Below are positions 7,050 to 8,654 of a stretch of DNA of 8,654 nt, piece by piece. The position numbers and the translations under genes are program-made. The DNA comes from Chloroflexota bacterium (GTDB lineage Bacteria > Chloroflexota > UBA6077). Location: contig JAJZQR010000218.1 of NCBI GenBank assembly GCA_021806765.1, positions 1 to 8,654 on the forward strand, given 5' to 3'. Position 1 is the first letter of the stretch. Each line of letters begins with the position of its first letter. The notes below the pieces were generated by a model, which saw only the letters and a program-made list of their open reading frames with translations, did not search any database and was not told the DNA's origin.

Positions 7050-7055
7050 CAAGGG

Positions 7056-7063
7056 TCACCTCC
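7056..7063 (-). promoter_or_regulatory. ribosome binding site deciding the regulator start
   Basis: GGAGGTGA on the minus strand is a perfect 8-base match to the anti-Shine-Dalgarno sequence. It leaves 9 bases from GGAGG to GTG 7049 and 6 bases to the overlapping TTG 7052, so it fixes the start to one of these two adjacent codons. It is the strongest ribosome site seen in the window. Confidence 0.75.
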
Positions 7064-7120
7064 GAGACACCCTCACTCTTGAAGGGAGGGCAGAAGGTTC
7101 TGATAAAGGCCGCGAGGCAC

Positions 7121-7149
7121 AGCCTACCATCGGCTACCCTGAGGCACAA
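7121..7149 (-). promoter_or_regulatory. weak candidate promoter for the regulator-kinase operon
   Basis: On the minus strand TTGTGC (7149-7144) and TAGGCT (7126-7121) stand 17 bases apart. Each matches roughly half to two thirds of the consensus, so the call rests mainly on the correct spacing and on position about 70 bases upstream of the regulator start. In this GC-rich DNA chance matches of this quality are common. Confidence 0.25.
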
Positions 7150-7187
7150 GAGGCACCCCCAGAGCGGCTGCTTCAACCTTACCCCTC

Positions 7188-7220
7188 CTTCAGCCTGCCT
7201 TAAGCTGTACCTAAGGTTGC
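7188..7220 (+). promoter_or_regulatory. three 11-bp direct repeats, candidate response-regulator operator
   Basis: Units starting at 7188, 7199 and 7210 fit the consensus CTTAAGCTTGC, with 9, 8 and 9 of 11 positions matching. A weaker fourth copy starts at 7177. Tandem 11-bp spacing is the hallmark of OmpR/PhoB-family binding sites, and the neighbouring gene on the minus strand encodes such a regulator. An 8-bp inverted pair, CAACCTTA (7174-7181) and TAAGGTTG (7212-7219), overlaps the same stretch. The site sits just upstream of a -10-like TATCAT at 7236-7241. Binding was not tested and the assignment is inference. Confidence 0.4.
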
Positions 7221-7241
7221 CGAAGCCTTCCTGGACTATCA
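7213..7241 (+). promoter_or_regulatory. candidate activated promoter of the small membrane protein gene
   Basis: TATCAT at 7236-7241 matches 4 of 6 positions of the -10 consensus. At 17-base spacing the -35 slot (7213-7218) reads AAGGTT, which is poor, and it overlaps the last 11-bp repeat. A weak -35 covered by phased repeats is typical of promoters activated by OmpR-family regulators. Transcription would begin near 7248, about 53 bases before the ATG at 7301. Confidence 0.35.
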
Positions 7242-7300
7242 TGTTGCCACCGTTCTCGGAGTGCATTCATTGCGAGACCTGGCAGCAAGGAGGAACAGGA

Positions 7301-7585
7301 ATGGCCAAGCCCTCTGATACTCGGAAAGATCGGCCGTCCGGCTGGCCCCCGGAGGGAACCGGTCCGTTTCGCTTCCAGAACCTGTGCTCGGAAGATCTGG
7401 TCCTGGTGATCCTTTGGGGACTGGTGGTGGTGGGGCTGATAGTCCTGGCAGTGTTCGTCTTCCCCACCCTGTTCGGCTGGGGCCCCAGCCGCTCCGACGT
7501 ACCCGCCGCCTACACGGCATCCCTCAGTGAAGCCCCGGCTACCTTCACGACTCCCGCCGAACAGTCCATCAGCCCAGCTTCCTGA
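7301..7585 (+). CDS. small single-pass membrane protein, unknown function
   Basis: This 94-residue protein is not one I recognise. ATG 7301 is chosen because AGGAGG lies 8 bases upstream. The frame stays open further upstream, to 7079, but that extension runs through the regulatory repeats and has a non-protein-like composition. Residues 1-30 are polar and basic (MAKPSDTRKDRPSG). Residues about 33-57 form one strong hydrophobic helix (LVLVILWGLVVVGLIVLAV). The tail, from about 60, is Ser/Thr/Ala/Pro-rich and unlikely to fold. The positive-inside rule predicts a cytoplasmic N-terminus and an outside tail. It is divergent from the two-component operon with the candidate operator between them, so it may be a target of that system. 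The gene is likely real; the role is unknown. Confidence 0.6.
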   Translation: MAKPSDTRKDRPSGWPPEGTGPFRFQNLCSEDLVLVILWGLVVVGLIVLAVFVFPTLFGWGPSRSDVPAAYTASLSEAPATFTTPAEQSISPAS

Positions 7586-7604
7586 CAGCCTCAGACCCCG
7601 GAAC

Positions 7605-7634
7605 TTGACCTCGACAGGGAAACGCCCCTACAAT
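7605..7634 (+). promoter_or_regulatory. sigma70-type promoter of the HTH-hemY operon
   Basis: TTGACC (7605-7610) and TACAAT (7629-7634) match 5 of 6 positions each and are 18 bases apart. This is the best promoter in the window. Transcription would start near 7641, leaving a leader of about 114 bases before the GTG at 7755. The -10 hexamer runs into the first of four 10-bp direct repeats, so a protein bound there would block polymerase. Confidence 0.6.
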
Positions 7635-7672
7635 TGTGCAGGTTTGCCCATTTTTGCTCAAATATGCTCGTG
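7633..7672 (+). repeat. four contiguous 10-bp direct repeats, candidate operator
   Basis: Units start at 7633, 7643, 7653 and 7663 and share the core TTTGCYCA: the second and third copies fit it fully, the first differs at two positions and the fourth at two. The exact 10-bp step puts all four on one face of the helix. The array covers the end of the -10 element and the expected transcription start. It is notably more AT-rich than its surroundings. The downstream gene encodes a BldC/MerR-like DNA-binding protein, and BldC is known to bind direct repeats as a head-to-tail multimer, so autoregulation is the natural inference. Confidence 0.5.
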
Positions 7673-7754
7673 TAGCGGTCGGACGTGGCTGCAGGGTTCT
7701 CACCGAGGAGAGCCCCGCTTTTCCGCGAGAGAAGGCCCGGAGGACATAGTTACC

Positions 7755-8393
7755 GTGTCGACGTCAGAAGGGGCACAAATCAGGCGCAAGTGGTTGACCC
7801 TGGAGCAGGCCAGCGAACGGCTGGGCGTGCACCCCACCACCCTGCGTCGCTGGGTCGACGAGGGGGCCGTGGACGCCTTCTTCACCCCTGGTGGCCATCG
7901 ACGTTTCCGGCTGGTAGACCTCGAGCGATTCGAGCAGCAGCACCACAAATCCCGATGTCCGATAGCCCCCCAACGGGGCCTGGTCGATCACGCCATCGCC
8001 CACTCGCGACTGGATATCCCGGGCCAACGCTGGGTGACTCCTTACGGTGAGGCCGAACGGGAGACCCAGCGCTACCTGGGAAGGCGGCTGATGGGTCTCA
8101 CCCTCCAGTACCTGGCTCGTGCGGACGAGAGCGACGAACTGCTGACAGAAGCTCGATCCATAGGGACTCAGCATGCCAGCAATGCCCTCCGACGGGGCCA
8201 ATCCCTGGTCGATCTGCTGCAGGCCATCAGCTTCTTCCGAACCACCCTGGTGGAGGTGGCCCTACTGGAGCAGCCCCAGACGACCCTTCCCCAGCGAGAA
8301 GTCAGCGTGCGGATGCTGCGCCGGATCGAGAGGCTGCTGGGCGAGGTCCAGGCCGGAGTCGTGGAACTCTATCTCAAAGGAGAGGACGCGTGA
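7755..8393 (+). CDS. BldC/MerR-like HTH regulator with helical C-terminal domain
   Basis: The 212-residue protein starts at GTG 7755, with GGAGG 11 bases upstream. The open frame extends further 5', but through the promoter and repeats, so the longer version is rejected. Residues 13-37 (WLTLEQASERLGVHPTTLRRW onward) form the helix-turn-helix and FFTPGGHRRF (42-51) the wing, as in BldC, excisionase-type and LitR/CarH N-terminal domains. A linker to about 95 is followed by an all-helical domain. Its pattern of IGTQHASNALRRGQSLVDLL and FFRTTLVEVALLE recalls the RsbRD_N-type helical bundle found in stress-signalling proteins. There is no B12-binding Rossmann domain as in CarH. The gene is 34 bases upstream of hemY on the same strand, so it probably controls that operon. 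The HTH call is firm; the C-terminal similarity and the signal sensed are inference. Confidence 0.82.
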   Translation: MSTSEGAQIRRKWLTLEQASERLGVHPTTLRRWVDEGAVDAFFTPGGHRRFRLVDLERFEQQHHKSRCPIAPQRGLVDHAIAHSRLDIPGQRWVTPYGEAERETQRYLGRRLMGLTLQYLARADESDELLTEARSIGTQHASNALRRGQSLVDLLQAISFFRTTLVEVALLEQPQTTLPQREVSVRMLRRIERLLGEVQAGVVELYLKGEDA

Positions 8394-8427
8394 GGCCCGC
8401 ACAGGCGACCACCCACGCGAGCAACCC

Positions 8428-8654
8428 ATGCGCGTAGCCATTGTCGGAGGCGGCATAGCCGGTTTGGCCGCCGCATATTATCTCCAGGAAGGCGCCCGGG
8501 ACTCCGGCGTGCCCGTACAAACCACCCTGATAGAAAGCGACGCCCGCCTGGGAGGCAAGATCATCACCCAGGATCGAGGCGGCTTCGTCGTCGAGGGAGG
8601 GCCCGATTCCTTCCTGACCCAAAAGCCGTGGAGCGTGGAGCTGTGCCGGCGGCT
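8428..8654 (+). CDS. hemY: protoporphyrinogen/coproporphyrinogen oxidase, HemY type (5' part, cut by window edge)
   Basis: Only the first 75 residues of an enzyme that is usually about 450-480 residues long are visible. They start with the FAD-binding Rossmann motif VAIVGGGIAGLAAAYYL (GxGxxG at 7-12). The conserved acidic end of the second strand (TLIES, E36) follows, then RLGGKI (40-45) and the HemY signature FVVEGGPDSFLTQKPW (53-68). The enzyme oxidises protoporphyrinogen IX, or coproporphyrinogen III in the coproporphyrin-dependent pathway, using oxygen and FAD; the visible part does not separate the two. The ATG at 8428 lies 34 bases after the regulator stop with only a weak ribosome site, which suggests cotranscription with it. 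Family assignment is strong. Confidence 0.88.
   Translation, partial: MRVAIVGGGIAGLAAAYYLQEGARDSGVPVQTTLIESDARLGGKIITQDRGGFVVEGGPDSFLTQKPWSVELCRR

Noticed and set aside
7079..7300. N-terminal extension of the small membrane protein
   Set aside because: The frame is open, but it runs through the 11-bp repeats and the -10 element, has no ribosome site, and the ATG at 7301 has AGGAGG at good spacing.
7527..7754. Longer N-terminus of the HTH regulator
   Set aside because: It would overlap the end of the membrane protein gene and translate the promoter and the 10-bp repeats. The HTH domain begins soon after GTG 7755, which has a ribosome site.
1..8654. CRISPR array, tRNA or rRNA gene, or transposase
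   Set aside because: No repeat-spacer pattern was seen; the repeats found are palindromic or short phased units. No tRNA or rRNA signature and no transposase or integrase frame was recognised by eye.

Overview
The window is GC-rich bacterial DNA with tightly packed genes, several GTG or TTG starts, and several dispersed palindromic or hairpin repeats in the gaps. The gene content fits a free-living environmental bacterium: a polyprenol-phosphate-sugar-type GT-C transferase, an OmpR-type two-component system, and an oxygen-type HemY next to a BldC/MerR-like regulator. The repeat style and the HTH-hemY pairing lean towards Chloroflexota. That assignment is an inference from general resemblance and was not tested.

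Left part (1-2404, all minus strand): an acyl-CoA thioesterase of the hotdog fold runs off the left edge. Upstream of it lie a hairpin-forming repeat cluster (383-526), an unrecognised small acidic protein (536-910), a second two-tier inverted repeat (937-1011), and a multi-pass GT-C mannosyltransferase-like protein (1028-2404). The latter has a good candidate promoter at 2487-2515.

Middle part (2610-4883, plus strand): a calcineurin-like metallophosphoesterase overlaps by 8 bases a minimal nucleotidyltransferase of the AbiEii/MNT-like type, so the two are probably translationally coupled. After a perfect 28-bp palindrome comes a protein with GT-A-like features (DxD motif) whose acceptor is unknown.

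Right part (4893-7049, minus strand): a response regulator followed 3 bp later by its sensor histidine kinase, whose H-box departs from the usual HELRTP pattern. The 240-bp divergent gap before the next plus-strand gene (7301-7585, a 94-residue single-pass membrane protein) carries three phased 11-bp direct repeats just upstream of a -10-like hexamer. That is the arrangement expected of a promoter activated by an OmpR-family regulator.

Far right (7605-8654, plus strand): a strong sigma70-like promoter, then four contiguous 10-bp direct repeats covering the presumed transcription start, then a BldC/MerR-like HTH protein with a helical C-terminal domain, then the 5' part of a protoporphyrinogen oxidase gene (hemY) cut by the window edge. 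The simplest reading is an autoregulated operon that controls a haem-biosynthesis step. The two repeat-operator arrangements and the nucleotidyltransferase/phosphoesterase pair are the most promising leads in the window.
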